Positions 6,236-13,482 of a stretch of 18,285 bases of DNA are shown one piece after another. The position numbers were made by a program, and so were the translations under genes. Each line of letters begins with the position of its first letter. The stretch's first letter is position 1. The stretch is from assembly GCA_046155225.1 (NCBI GenBank), contig JBJXED010000060.1, forward strand, positions 1 to 18,285, given 5' to 3'. The DNA is from JAKFVA01 sp046155225. Its GTDB lineage: Bacteria; Pseudomonadota; Gammaproteobacteria; Burkholderiales; Burkholderiaceae_C. The notes beneath the pieces were generated by a model. That model was not told the origin of the DNA. It saw nothing but the letters and a program-made list of their open reading frames with translations, and did no database searches.

Positions 6236-7462
6236 TCAAAACTTGTAGCTCAGCCCCACCGACAGGCTGGTGCGGTCATAAAAACCGGGCCGCTCTTCAA
6301 ACGCCAGATCGGCGCGAAAGCCCCAGGTCTCGTCCCACTGGTAGGTGCTGCCGAGCACCAGCACCTTGAACGACGCGGGGGGCTGCGGCGGCAGCGCTTC
6401 GTCGCCGTTGTAGTAGGCGATGTAGGGAGCCCAGCGCTCACCGGCGTCGAAATTGACACGGGCCTGGCGCACCCGCGTGGTCGAGCCGTCAATGTTGTCG
6501 CTGATGCCCAGGCGCAGCTCCAGGTTGCCCGCGCCGGGCAGCACCAGGCGCACGCCGGGCGTGGTGGTTTTGACCTGGCCCGCCTGTGAAATACCGCCAG
6601 GCACCAGGGCCACACTGCTGCCGTCGTAGCGCGAATAGCGGTAGCTCAGCAGCGGCTGCACGTACGCGTTCAGCAGCAACTCGCCACCGACCAGGAACTG
6701 CGAATCGGGCCGGAAATCGGCGTCCGGGGTGACGCCGACCTCACCAAACAGCAGCAACTCGGGCGTGGGCAGCCAGTAGGCGCCAGCAAAATAACTCGCG
6801 TCGTTGCTGCCGAATTGCCGTGCAATCTCGTAGCGGCCATACACGCTCAGTTCGCGGCTGAAGCTGTAGCCGAGTTGGGTAAAGCCGTTGTACTCGGTGC
6901 CGCGGTTGTTGCTGAAGTCGTCCACGCCGACGCCGGCATCCAGCCGCCAGGCTTTGGGCGTGACGGCGCGGGCCAGTTTTTTGTTCATCTCGGCGGCATC
7001 CGCGCCGCTTTGCAGGGCGCTCTGGTAGGCGCTGCGCGCCTCAGCCGGCCGCTGCAACGCGAGCAGCACATCGCCCTTGAGGCTTTGCGCCTCGGCCGAC
7101 TGCGGCTGGCGCGAGAGCACGTCGTCGAGCGTGCGCAGCGACGCCTGCCATTGGCCTGACCAGTACTGCACCCGCGCAATGCCGATGCGCGCATCGTCGC
7201 GGCGCGGCTCCTGCACCAGCAGGCGCTGCCAGGTGGCGATCGACGCGTCGTAGCGGCCCAGCCAGCCTTGCACCACGGCGAGCTGTTCCAGCGCCTTGCC
7301 GTCTTGCGGGTTTTGCGCCAGCACGCCTTCAAATTCGCGCGCAGCGGCCTCCAGCTGGTTGCCTGCTTTGAGGCGCAGGCCCTGCTGGAAATCAGCCGCC
7401 AGCAGCGGCAGCGAGAGCGCCGCGCAGCACGCGGCAATCAGGTGTTTTTTCAGCAACTTCAT
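6236..7462 (-). CDS. YaiO-like outer membrane beta-barrel protein with N-terminal TPR repeats
   Basis: 408 residues. A signal peptide (KK then a hydrophobic core, cleavage near 22 in LLA-AD) sends it to the envelope. Residues about 24-165 form TPR-like helical repeats, seen in GNQLEAAAREFEGVLAQNP and its later equivalents. Residues about 172-408 alternate polar and aromatic residues like a beta-barrel and end in YKF; a terminal phenylalanine is the usual outer membrane assembly signal. This architecture matches the YaiO family, though it is longer than E. coli YaiO (about 257). Such proteins often accompany surface polysaccharide glycosyltransferases and may help export. I chose ATG 7462 because it has a strong ribosome site and the signal peptide. 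It lies 58 bases after the glycosyltransferase gene and is probably cotranscribed with it. Confidence 0.8.
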   Translation of the reverse strand: MKLLKKHLIAACCAALSLPLLAADFQQGLRLKAGNQLEAAAREFEGVLAQNPQDGKALEQLAVVQGWLGRYDASIATWQRLLVQEPRRDDARIGIARVQYWSGQWQASLRTLDDVLSRQPQSAEAQSLKGDVLLALQRPAEARSAYQSALQSGADAAEMNKKLARAVTPKAWRLDAGVGVDDFSNNRGTEYNGFTQLGYSFSRELSVYGRYEIARQFGSNDASYFAGAYWLPTPELLLFGEVGVTPDADFRPDSQFLVGGELLLNAYVQPLLSYRYSRYDGSSVALVPGGISQAGQVKTTTPGVRLVLPGAGNLELRLGISDNIDGSTTRVRQARVNFDAGERWAPYIAYYNGDEALPPQPPASFKVLVLGSTYQWDETWGFRADLAFEERPGFYDRTSLSVGLSYKF

Positions 7463-7467
7463 GGTTT

Positions 7468-7473
7468 CTCCTC
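7468..7473 (-). promoter_or_regulatory. Ribosome binding site deciding the YaiO-like start
   Basis: GAGGAG on the minus strand, five bases before ATG 7462. The minus-strand frame is open up to 7762, but that part overlaps the glycosyltransferase gene and lacks a signal peptide, so this site fixes the start. Confidence 0.85.
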
Positions 7474-7520
7474 GGGTGGTTTTATAAGACTTCAAAAGGG
7501 CCGGGCAGGCTTCATCAGCA

Positions 7521-8972
7521 TCAATCGGGGGCACGCAAACGGGCCTGGCGCTGCGGCATCCAGTCGGTGCGCTTGGACAGGAAACTGCCCCAGCCCGAGA
7601 GCGCGCCACTGTGGCGCAGCAGCTGGAAACTGAAGGGCTCGGCAAACGCCGCCAGCACCGCCAGCAGCCAGGTCGTCGGCGGCACGCGCTGGCCCAGCCA
7701 GCGGTGGTACAGGTGCACCGACCACAGGTGAAACAGCACGTCCAGCAGGAGTTTGAGCGCAATCACCAGCAGCACCAGCCGCAGCACCGGCTGCTGGGTG
7801 ACCACGAAGTACACCAGCAGCGCAAAGGCCGTCAGGCCAAAGACCGGCTGCATCGTGTCCACCACTTTGATGGGCAGCATGAAGCGGCCGACCGCAGCGT
7901 AGCGGGCGTTGCCCAGCATGTCGCGGTTGTCGCGCAGGGTCTCCAGGAAGCCGGCAAACCAGCGTGCGCGCTGGCGCAAGAAGCTGCCCAGGGTGGCTGG
8001 CGCATCGGTCTCGGCGCGCGCCTGGCTGACGACCCGGATGCGCCAGGCCAGCGCATGGTCATGGCTGTGGCGGTGCATGCGGTGAATCAGCTCGTAGTCT
8101 TCCACGCGGCTGTTGGCGCGGTAGCCGCCGACTTGCTGCAAGGCACCCAGCCTGTATGCGGCAAACGCGCCCGAGACCAACAGCAGCGCATCGATGCGCA
8201 TCCAGGCCACGCGCGACAAAAACGCGCGCAGGTACTCAAAAGTCTGGAACCACTCAAACACGCGGCCACGCCAGCCCGGCGCGCAGCGCGGCCGCAGCAC
8301 GCCGCAGGCCGCGACCAGTTGCGCATCGGCCGAGAACGCCTGGCGCATGGCGGCCACGGCACCGGGGGCCAGCAAGGTGTCGGCATCAATGGTGATGACC
8401 ACGTCGGCACGGATGTGCTGCAAGCCGTCGTTGAGCGCGCTGGCCTTGCCGGCATTGGCCTTGTGCAGCACACAAATGCCGCCCGCGCGCGAGTAGTGCG
8501 CGCCCTGGGCCTGGTGCGGCAGCAAGCCGAAATCGCGGGCCAGCACGGCGCGGGTGGCGTCGGTCGAGCCGTCGTCGATCACGAAAATTTCATCGGGCAC
8601 ATCGCTTTGTGCCAGCAGCGCGCGCAGGCACACCGGCAGCATCAGCTCTTCATTGCGCGCGGCGATCAGCACGCCCAGGGTCAGGCGCGGATTGGACGTG
8701 ACGGCGGCGGGCAATTCACCGGGCAACGCAGGCACTGCCTGCGTTGCCGGTTCGGCACGCAGGTTGCGCGTATGCCAGGCCACATAGGCCAGCAACCAGG
8801 TGTCGTAGGAGACATAAAACAAGCCCGCGCCCCAGGCCAGCAGGCTGTCCAGCCACAGGCCGCCGAGCAATGACAACAGCCACGACGCCAGTACCAGCGC
8901 AAACAGCCCGTGGGCCAGGAAAAATTGCACAGCACCGGCGCGGGATGCTGAGGGTGAGGGTTTAGCAGGCAC
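7521..8972 (-). CDS. Membrane family 2 glycosyltransferase (processive, PgaC/IcaA-like)
   Basis: 483 residues, probably an inner membrane polysaccharide synthase or transferase using a nucleotide sugar. Two hydrophobic segments lie at about 15-65. The GT-A catalytic domain has AARNEE at 104-109, VIDDGSTDAT at 131-140, KANAGKASALNDGL at 171-184, the metal-binding TIDADT at 194-199, EDYEL at 291-295 (catalytic aspartate) and QRARW at 334-338. About three more membrane segments follow at 361-430. The D, DxD, ED and QxxRW set is that of processive synthases. The first in-frame start is a GTG at 8972 with no clear ribosome site; a GTG at 8930 is possible. The sugar and polymer cannot be told. It precedes the YaiO-like barrel gene by 58 bases and follows the Cys-rich protein gene by 152. 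Confidence 0.88.
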   Translation of the reverse strand: MPAKPSPSASRAGAVQFFLAHGLFALVLASWLLSLLGGLWLDSLLAWGAGLFYVSYDTWLLAYVAWHTRNLRAEPATQAVPALPGELPAAVTSNPRLTLGVLIAARNEELMLPVCLRALLAQSDVPDEIFVIDDGSTDATRAVLARDFGLLPHQAQGAHYSRAGGICVLHKANAGKASALNDGLQHIRADVVITIDADTLLAPGAVAAMRQAFSADAQLVAACGVLRPRCAPGWRGRVFEWFQTFEYLRAFLSRVAWMRIDALLLVSGAFAAYRLGALQQVGGYRANSRVEDYELIHRMHRHSHDHALAWRIRVVSQARAETDAPATLGSFLRQRARWFAGFLETLRDNRDMLGNARYAAVGRFMLPIKVVDTMQPVFGLTAFALLVYFVVTQQPVLRLVLLVIALKLLLDVLFHLWSVHLYHRWLGQRVPPTTWLLAVLAAFAEPFSFQLLRHSGALSGWGSFLSKRTDWMPQRQARLRAPD

Positions 8973-9013
8973 GGGACAAATGATGGCGTTGAAAGGCGAG
9001 ACATGTCATTAGA

Positions 9014-9037
9014 GGGTCATTGGCCTTGGCTTGACCC
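9014..9037. promoter_or_regulatory. Inverted repeat upstream of the glycosyltransferase gene
   Basis: GGGTCA (9014-9019) and TGACCC (9032-9037) are perfect inverted 6-mers with 12 bases between them, about 42 bases before the GTG start. The size and place suit an operator for a dimeric regulator, but no regulator gene is adjacent. This is inference only. Confidence 0.25.
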
Positions 9038-9124
9038 CGACTTCGCGTGAAGGTTGCGCAAAAATTGTGACGCTGGCGTGTCAGGCGGGTGCAATCCAAG
9101 CGCGCGGCGCGGTGTCACGAACCG

Positions 9125-9595
9125 CTAGAAACACTGCTCTCCCGATGAGGGGGAATAGCACACCGCACCGCCGCTGCCAACGCACAGCCGCTGCCCCGAG
9201 TCGCACACCAGGCCCTGGTTGCACTGCTGCCCCAGCGACGGCCGAAAGCAGCCCTGTCCATACTGCCCCACGCAGGCCTGGGTGCCGAATTCACATACCT
9301 GCCCCTGCTGGCAGCTTTGCCCTGCCGAAGGTTTGTAGCAGCGCTGGGTGTACTTGCCGCGGCAGGGTTGTTCGGCGAAGCCGCACACCAGGGGTTGCGG
9401 GTCGGCGCTGCGGTAGTACTTTCGCGGCTTTTGGTCTTGCGGCGGTGCGATGGGCTCATTTTTGGGTGGCTGCACGGCGCTTGGGGGCGGCACACCTTGA
9501 ATTTGATAGGACGTGGCCAGCGCGGGCAAAGGTCCCAGTGCCAGGCTGAGCAGCAGCCCGGCGCAGCAAACCACAAGGCGGTACAAAGGCTTCAT
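9125..9595 (-). CDS. Secreted Cys-rich protein with three tandem 30-residue repeats
   Basis: 156 residues, function unknown. Residues 1-27 are a signal peptide with an ALA cleavage site. Residues 28-70 are a proline-rich linker (GVPPPSAVQPPKNEPIAPP). From C71 three units follow, starting at 71, 101 and 131. In each the spacing is C-x6-C-x7-C-x8-C, with x5 to the next unit, giving a 30-residue period and 12 cysteines in all. The units also share x-P-S-x-G-[QE]-x-C and QG-x-VC. Such even spacing implies disulfide-bonded modules outside the cytoplasm. ATG 9595 is fixed by AGGAG at 9602-9606 and the signal peptide; earlier in-frame starts lack both. It is the first gene of the minus-strand group with the glycosyltransferase and YaiO-like barrel. 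I do not recognise a named family. Confidence 0.75.
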   Translation of the reverse strand: MKPLYRLVVCCAGLLLSLALGPLPALATSYQIQGVPPPSAVQPPKNEPIAPPQDQKPRKYYRSADPQPLVCGFAEQPCRGKYTQRCYKPSAGQSCQQGQVCEFGTQACVGQYGQGCFRPSLGQQCNQGLVCDSGQRLCVGSGGAVCYSPSSGEQCF

Positions 9596-9601
9596 AGAAA
9601 T

Positions 9602-9606
9602 CTCCT
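9602..9606 (-). promoter_or_regulatory. Ribosome binding site of the Cys-rich protein gene
   Basis: AGGAG on the minus strand, six bases before ATG 9595. It selects this start over upstream in-frame codons. Confidence 0.85.
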
Positions 9607-9661
9607 GGTGACTGGGACTCTCGGTGCATGCCGCCGGATTTTGCAGCTTGGCCGGCGTTCT

Positions 9662-9692
9662 GCGGGGCGGGTTTTCGCCCCGCTTTGAAAAC
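9662..9692. promoter_or_regulatory. Two overlapping, mutually exclusive inverted repeats upstream of rpsU
   Basis: GCGGGGCG (9662-9669) pairs with CGCCCCGC (9676-9683) around a 6-base loop. GTTTTC (9671-9676) can pair with GAAAAC (9687-9692). The two pairings share bases and cannot form together. They sit just before the rpsU -10 box, across the expected -35 region, and within the leader of the divergent Cys-rich gene if that transcript starts far enough upstream. Confidence 0.4.
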
Positions 9693-9700
9693 ACTATAAT
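9672..9700 (+). promoter_or_regulatory. Probable sigma-70 promoter of rpsU
   Basis: A perfect TATAAT at 9695-9700. With 17-base spacing the -35 is TTTTCG at 9672-9677, a weak match. Transcription would start near 9707, giving a leader of about 90 bases before ATG 9797. Confidence 0.6.
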
Positions 9701-9796
9701 CGCTGGCTGCGGCAAACCCGATGCCCACCATTTTTCTCGGGGCACATCTTCTCAGGGCCTGATCTACCCTGAACCATTTTTGGAATCCACGCGTTC

Positions 9797-10009
9797 ATGA
9801 CCACCATCCGCCTGAAAGAAAACGAACCCTTTGACGTGGCCCTGCGCCGCTTCAAGCGCACCATTGAAAAGCTCGGCCTGCTGACCGACCTGCGCGCCAG
9901 GGAGTTCTATGAAAAACCCACCGCCGTGCGCAAGCGCAAAAAAGCCGCTGCCGTCAAGCGCCACTACAAGCGCGTGCGTTCGATGCAGTTGCCCAAAAAG
10001 CTGTTCTAA
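9797..10009 (+). CDS. rpsU: 30S ribosomal protein S21
   Basis: A 70-residue basic protein of the small ribosomal subunit, matching the S21 family over its whole length: TTIRLKENEPFDVALRRFKR at the start, FYEKPTAVRKRKK in the middle and a basic tail ending KKLF. S21 helps position the mRNA near the anti-Shine-Dalgarno end of 16S rRNA. It has its own promoter and is followed by a hairpin terminator, with a yqeY-type gene next. The ribosome site is weak, which is not unusual for rpsU in this group. Confidence 0.97.
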   Translation: MTTIRLKENEPFDVALRRFKRTIEKLGLLTDLRAREFYEKPTAVRKRKKAAAVKRHYKRVRSMQLPKKLF

Positions 10010-10035
10010 CGCTGCCGCCCACGCGGCACCCCACC

Positions 10036-10071
10036 AGCCTGCCAGGGACCCGCGCCCCGCAGGCTTTTTTT
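10036..10071 (+). terminator. Rho-independent terminator after rpsU
   Basis: AGCCTGC (10036-10042) pairs perfectly with GCAGGCT (10059-10065), followed by a run of seven T ending at 10071. The loop is 16 bases. It lies between rpsU and the yqeY-type gene, so it may act as an attenuator that lets some transcripts continue. Confidence 0.8.
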
Positions 10072-10093
10072 ATTGCCCTACTGAAAGCCCGCC

Positions 10094-10558
10094 ATGAGCC
10101 TCAAAGACCAGATTACCGAAGACATGAAAACCGCCATGCGCGCAAAGGACAGCGAGCGCCTGGGCACCATCCGCCTGCTGCTGGCGGCGTGCAAGCAAAA
10201 AGAGGTTGATGAACGCGTGGTGCTGGACGACGCCGCCGTGGTGGCCATCATCGACAAGCTCATCAAGCAGCGCAAGGATTCGGTGGCGGCCTATGAGCTA
10301 GCGCAGCGCGAAGACCTGGCCACCAGGGAACGCGCCGAAATCACGGTGCTGCAAGGCTATTTACCGCAGCGCCTGACGGCCGATGAAGTGGCTGCCGCCG
10401 TGCAAACCCTCACCGCCGAACTGGCCGCCGAAATGGGCCGCGCACTGACCGGCGCTGACATGGGCAAAGTCATGGGTGCTGCCAAGGTCAAATTGGCTGG
10501 CCAAGCCGAAATGGGGTTGATTTCAGCCGCCGTGAAAGCGGCGCTGGCAGGGAAATAA
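10094..10558 (+). CDS. GatB/YqeY domain protein
   Basis: 154 residues covering the whole YqeY family. The N-terminal part, MSLKDQITEDMKTAMRAKDS with RLGTIRLLLAACKQKEVDER, and the C-terminal LTGADMGKVMGAAKVKLAG are typical. The fold matches the tail domain of the GatB subunit of the tRNA amidotransferase and may bind tRNA; the cellular role is not settled. rpsU followed by yqeY is a common order in proteobacteria. It starts 84 bases after rpsU and may rely on read-through of the terminator between them. Confidence 0.92.
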   Translation: MSLKDQITEDMKTAMRAKDSERLGTIRLLLAACKQKEVDERVVLDDAAVVAIIDKLIKQRKDSVAAYELAQREDLATRERAEITVLQGYLPQRLTADEVAAAVQTLTAELAAEMGRALTGADMGKVMGAAKVKLAGQAEMGLISAAVKAALAGK

Positions 10559-10560
10559 AC

Positions 10561-10611
10561 CTACCCCCTCGGGGGGCAGCGAGCCACACGCAGTGGGCAA
10601 GCGTGGGGGTA
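10561..10611. terminator. Hairpin-rich intergenic sequence between convergent genes
   Basis: TACCCCC (10562-10568) pairs with GGGGGTA (10605-10611), and further pairings are possible inside (CCCTCGGGGGG; GCCACACGCAGTGGGC). It separates the ends of the yqeY-type gene and pmbA, where a bidirectional terminator is expected. From memory, similar G- and C-tract elements recur between genes in Comamonadaceae genomes, so it may also be a repeated element. Confidence 0.5.
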
Positions 10612-10613
10612 AT

Positions 10614-12002
10614 TCAGCTCCCCGCGACCTTCATGCGGTCAATCAAAATTGAGCCGACGGTTTTCGCGCCGTAGTTGTAGGCATCGCCGCCCATCGCCTG
10701 AATACCCAGCAACATGTCTTTCAAATTGCCGGCAATGGTGATTTCTTGCACCGGAAAAGCGATCTCGCCGCCTTCCACCCAAAAACCGCTGGCCCCGCGC
10801 GAATAGTCGCCAGTGACGTAGTTCACGCCGGAGCCCATCAGCTCGACCACCAGCAGGCCCGTGCCCAATTTTTTGATCATGGCATCCAGGTCGTCGCCGG
10901 GCCGGGTCAGGCGCGAGGTCAGCGTGAGGTTGTGCGAGCCGCCGGCGTTGCCGGTGGTTTTCATGCCGAGTTTGCGCGCCGAATAACTGCTCAAAAAATA
11001 GCCTTCCAGACGCCCCGCGCTGACCACCTGGCGCGGGCGGCATTGCACGCCTTCGTCGTCAAACGGCGAGCTGCCTTTGCCGCGCAGGGTAAACGGGTCC
11101 TCGTGCAAATCCATGTGCTCGGGCAGCACCTGCTTGCCCAGCGAGTCCAGCAAAAACGAGCTTTTGCGGTAGAGCGCACCGCCGCTTGTGGCCTGCACCA
11201 AGGCGCCGAGCAAGCCCGCCGCCAGCGGTGACTCGAACAGCACCGGGCAGGTGGTGGTGCGCACTTTGCGCGAACCCAAACGGCTCAGCGCCCGCTGCGC
11301 GGCGTAGCGGCCGATCGATTCGGGCGAGGCCAGCTCCTGCGGGTGGCGCATCGAGCTGTACCAGGCGTCGCGCTGCATTTCGGCATTTTTGCCGGGCAAC
11401 GAGGCGATCGGCGCGACCGACATCGAATGCCGCGAACTGGCGTAGCCGCCGCGAAACCCCAACTCCCCGCCGCGCAAATGCGCGCTGAAAAAATGGCTTT
11501 GCTGGGCCGACACGCCCGCGCCCTCGGTGTTGGTGATACGGCGGTGGGTTTGCAGCGCGGCGGCTTCGCAGGCCAGCGACAGCTCGGCGGCGCGCTCGGG
11601 TGTCAAGGCCCAGGGATGGAACAGATCCAGGTCGGGCTGCACCACCACCACATCGTCCAGATCGGGCAACCCGGCGAGCGGGTCTTCGGCCGTGAAACGG
11701 GCGATGTCGTAGGCGGCTTGCACGGTTTGCACCACGGCAGCGTCTGAAAAATCCGAGGTGCTGGCATGGCCGCGGCGGGCACCGATATAGACCGTGATGC
11801 CCAGCGATTTGTCGCGGTTGCGCTCGACCGTCTCCAGCGCGCCCATGCGGACCGAGACCGACAGGCCGCAGCCCTCCGAGGCACTGGCCCCGGCATCGGT
11901 GGCCCCGAGTTTTTTGGCATGCGTCAGGGCGCTGTCCGTCAGGTTTTCAAAATAAGTGCGGGAATAGGCGAAGCCGCTGTCGGCCGGAGAGGTGTTTTGC
12001 AT
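10614..12002 (-). CDS. pmbA: Metalloprotease PmbA (TldE subunit)
   Basis: 462 residues matching the TldE/PmbA family over its full length. With TldD it forms a metalloprotease that trims peptides such as microcin B17 precursor and CcdA; PmbA itself lacks the metal-binding HExxxH-type motif. Family marks are SVRMGALETVERNRDKSLGITVY in two parts near 49-71, LPGKNAEMQRDAWY, FDDEGVQCRP, SYSARKLGMKTTGNAGG and the C-terminal VNYVTGDYSRGASGFWVEGGE. ATG 12002 is chosen because the upstream in-frame start would add 12 residues of no family character. The tldD gene is not in the window. darP is divergent 63 bases away, the same pairing as yjgA/pmbA in E. coli. Confidence 0.93.
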   Translation of the reverse strand: MQNTSPADSGFAYSRTYFENLTDSALTHAKKLGATDAGASASEGCGLSVSVRMGALETVERNRDKSLGITVYIGARRGHASTSDFSDAAVVQTVQAAYDIARFTAEDPLAGLPDLDDVVVVQPDLDLFHPWALTPERAAELSLACEAAALQTHRRITNTEGAGVSAQQSHFFSAHLRGGELGFRGGYASSRHSMSVAPIASLPGKNAEMQRDAWYSSMRHPQELASPESIGRYAAQRALSRLGSRKVRTTTCPVLFESPLAAGLLGALVQATSGGALYRKSSFLLDSLGKQVLPEHMDLHEDPFTLRGKGSSPFDDEGVQCRPRQVVSAGRLEGYFLSSYSARKLGMKTTGNAGGSHNLTLTSRLTRPGDDLDAMIKKLGTGLLVVELMGSGVNYVTGDYSRGASGFWVEGGEIAFPVQEITIAGNLKDMLLGIQAMGGDAYNYGAKTVGSILIDRMKVAGS

Positions 12003-12065
12003 AGCGAAGGCTATGATAACTGCCCACCTCACGCACACCCTCTGTGGGGAAAGCCACCTAAATTC

Positions 12066-12713
12066 ATGTCACGCAAACCCAAAAAGGGCTACTACGTCCG
12101 CGGCGAATTTGTTGCCGAAGGCAGCGAACTCGACGTGCAACTCAAGGCCGAGCTCAAAGGCACCACCGAGTCCAGCCGCACCGACCAAAAACGCGAATCC
12201 GACGCCTTGCAAACCCTGGGTGAGGATTTGCTCGAACTGGGGGCTGCCGCCATGCTGCGGCTGAACCTGCCGGAAAAATTGCACGATGCGATTGCCGACG
12301 CCAAAAAAATCACCAACTTTGAAGGCAAGCGCCGCCAGTTGCAATTCGTCGGCAAGCTGATGCGCAAGCTGGAGCGGGCGCAGGTCATTGCAGCGCGTGC
12401 CGCGCTGGACGAGCAGCACAGCGGCTCGGCCAGCCAGACGCTGCTGCTGCACGAAATTGAACGCTGGCGCGCCGACTTGCTGGCACGCGAGAACGCGCTG
12501 GCCGACTGGCTGACGCAGCACCCAGGCACCGACGCGCAGCAACTGCGTGCCCTGCTGCGCCAGACGCGCAAAGACGCGCTGCCAGCCAAGCCGGGGCTGG
12601 CCCCGCGCCAGGGCCGCGCCTACCGCGACATCTACGCGTTGCTGCGCAGCCATTTGCTGCCCGCTGCAGGCGGCGAAATAACCCCTGCCCCCATCGAAGA
12701 GGAGACGCCATGA
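12066..12713 (+). CDS. darP: Ribosome-associated protein DarP (YjgA, DUF615)
   Basis: 215 residues, a cytoplasmic helical protein that acts in late assembly of the 50S subunit. The start MSRKPKKGYYVRGEFV, the LLELGAAAMLRLNLPEKLHDAI block and the FEGKRRQLQFVGKLMRKL block are typical of the family. The highly charged, helix-rich composition fits. ATG 12066 is chosen over the long open frame before it, because that part is antisense to pmbA. The stop overlaps the mog start in ATGA, so the two genes are probably coupled. Being divergent from pmbA is a conserved arrangement. Confidence 0.9.
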   Translation: MSRKPKKGYYVRGEFVAEGSELDVQLKAELKGTTESSRTDQKRESDALQTLGEDLLELGAAAMLRLNLPEKLHDAIADAKKITNFEGKRRQLQFVGKLMRKLERAQVIAARAALDEQHSGSASQTLLLHEIERWRADLLARENALADWLTQHPGTDAQQLRALLRQTRKDALPAKPGLAPRQGRAYRDIYALLRSHLLPAAGGEITPAPIEEETP

Positions 12714-13390
12714 CCCTGCCCCCGAGTGTGACCAGCCTGCCCACCAGCGCCCCTGCGCCCGAGCTGCTGCAAAGCGCCAGCCTGACCCGCGTGGCCATTG
12801 GCCTGCTCTCGGCAAGTGACCGCGCCAGCCGCGGCGTGTACGAGGACAAGGGCTTGCCGGCCCTGAAAGACTGGCTGGGCCGCGCGCTGAAAAACCCGCT
12901 GGATTTTCATGAGCGTCTGGTGCCCGACGAGCAGGCTGCAATCCAGACCGCGCTGGTCGAGTTGGTCGATGCGGGCTGCGCGCTGGTACTCACCACCGGC
13001 GGCACCGGCCCGGCGCTGCGCGACGTCACGCCCGAGGCCACCCTGGCCGTGGCCGACCGCGTGATGCCGGGTTTTGGCGAGCAAATGCGCCAGATCAGCC
13101 TGAACTTTGTGCCGACCGCCATCCTCTCGCGCCAGCTGGCGGTGATTCGCGGACAGTGCCTGATCATCAACCTGCCGGGCCAGCCACGGGCGATTGCCGA
13201 GACGCTGGAGGGCCTCAAAGCCAGCGAGGCCAGTGCCAGTGCGCCAGGCCGCGCGGCGGTGCCGGGGATTTTTGCCGCTGTGCCGTACTGCATTGATTTA
13301 CTGGGCGGACCGTATTTGCAGACCGACCCGGCGGTGTGCCAGGCGTTTCGGCCCAAGTCGGCCAGCCGGCCGCAGTTGCAGTCGCTGTAG
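12710..13390 (+). CDS. mog: Molybdopterin adenylyltransferase Mog
   Basis: Adenylates molybdopterin so that molybdate can be inserted, a late step in molybdenum cofactor synthesis. The MoCF-type fold shows in IGLLSASDRASRGVYEDKG at 30-48, the central TTGGTGPALRDVTPEAT at 95-111 and NLPGQPRAIAETL near 157-169. At 226 residues it is longer than E. coli Mog (195) because of an N-terminal Pro/Ser/Ala stretch of about 24 residues and a short C-terminal tail. It overlaps darP by four bases. The cofactor is needed by enzymes such as NasA at the other end of the window, but the two are about 12 kb apart and not one operon. Confidence 0.92.
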   Translation: MTLPPSVTSLPTSAPAPELLQSASLTRVAIGLLSASDRASRGVYEDKGLPALKDWLGRALKNPLDFHERLVPDEQAAIQTALVELVDAGCALVLTTGGTGPALRDVTPEATLAVADRVMPGFGEQMRQISLNFVPTAILSRQLAVIRGQCLIINLPGQPRAIAETLEGLKASEASASAPGRAAVPGIFAAVPYCIDLLGGPYLQTDPAVCQAFRPKSASRPQLQSL

Positions 13391-13411
13391 ACACTTTTTG
13401 ACTCGAAAACC

Positions 13412-13482
13412 CATTTTTTTATGCAAAATATGTCGCTAGCCAAGGTATTTACTGCCTATATCGCTTCTTTATTAATAGCGTT
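13412..13482 (+). repeat. Dispersed short repeat, copy D, forming the start of the LysM-FecR gene
   Basis: GCTAGCCAAGGTA at 13437-13449 is followed by CTGCC and an AT-rich arm, as in copies B, C and E. It covers the start codon and encodes roughly the first 20 residues of the gene, including most of the hydrophobic core of the signal peptide. Confidence 0.65.

Noticed and set aside
7463..7762. N-terminal extension of the YaiO-like protein
   Set aside because: It overlaps the glycosyltransferase gene, has no signal peptide, and a strong ribosome site precedes ATG 7462.
7611..8873. A 420-codon plus-strand open frame across the glycosyltransferase gene
   Set aside because: It is antisense to a gene with a full set of glycosyltransferase motifs; the translation is rich in Q, H, R and A and shows no domain. 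High GC makes such shadows common.
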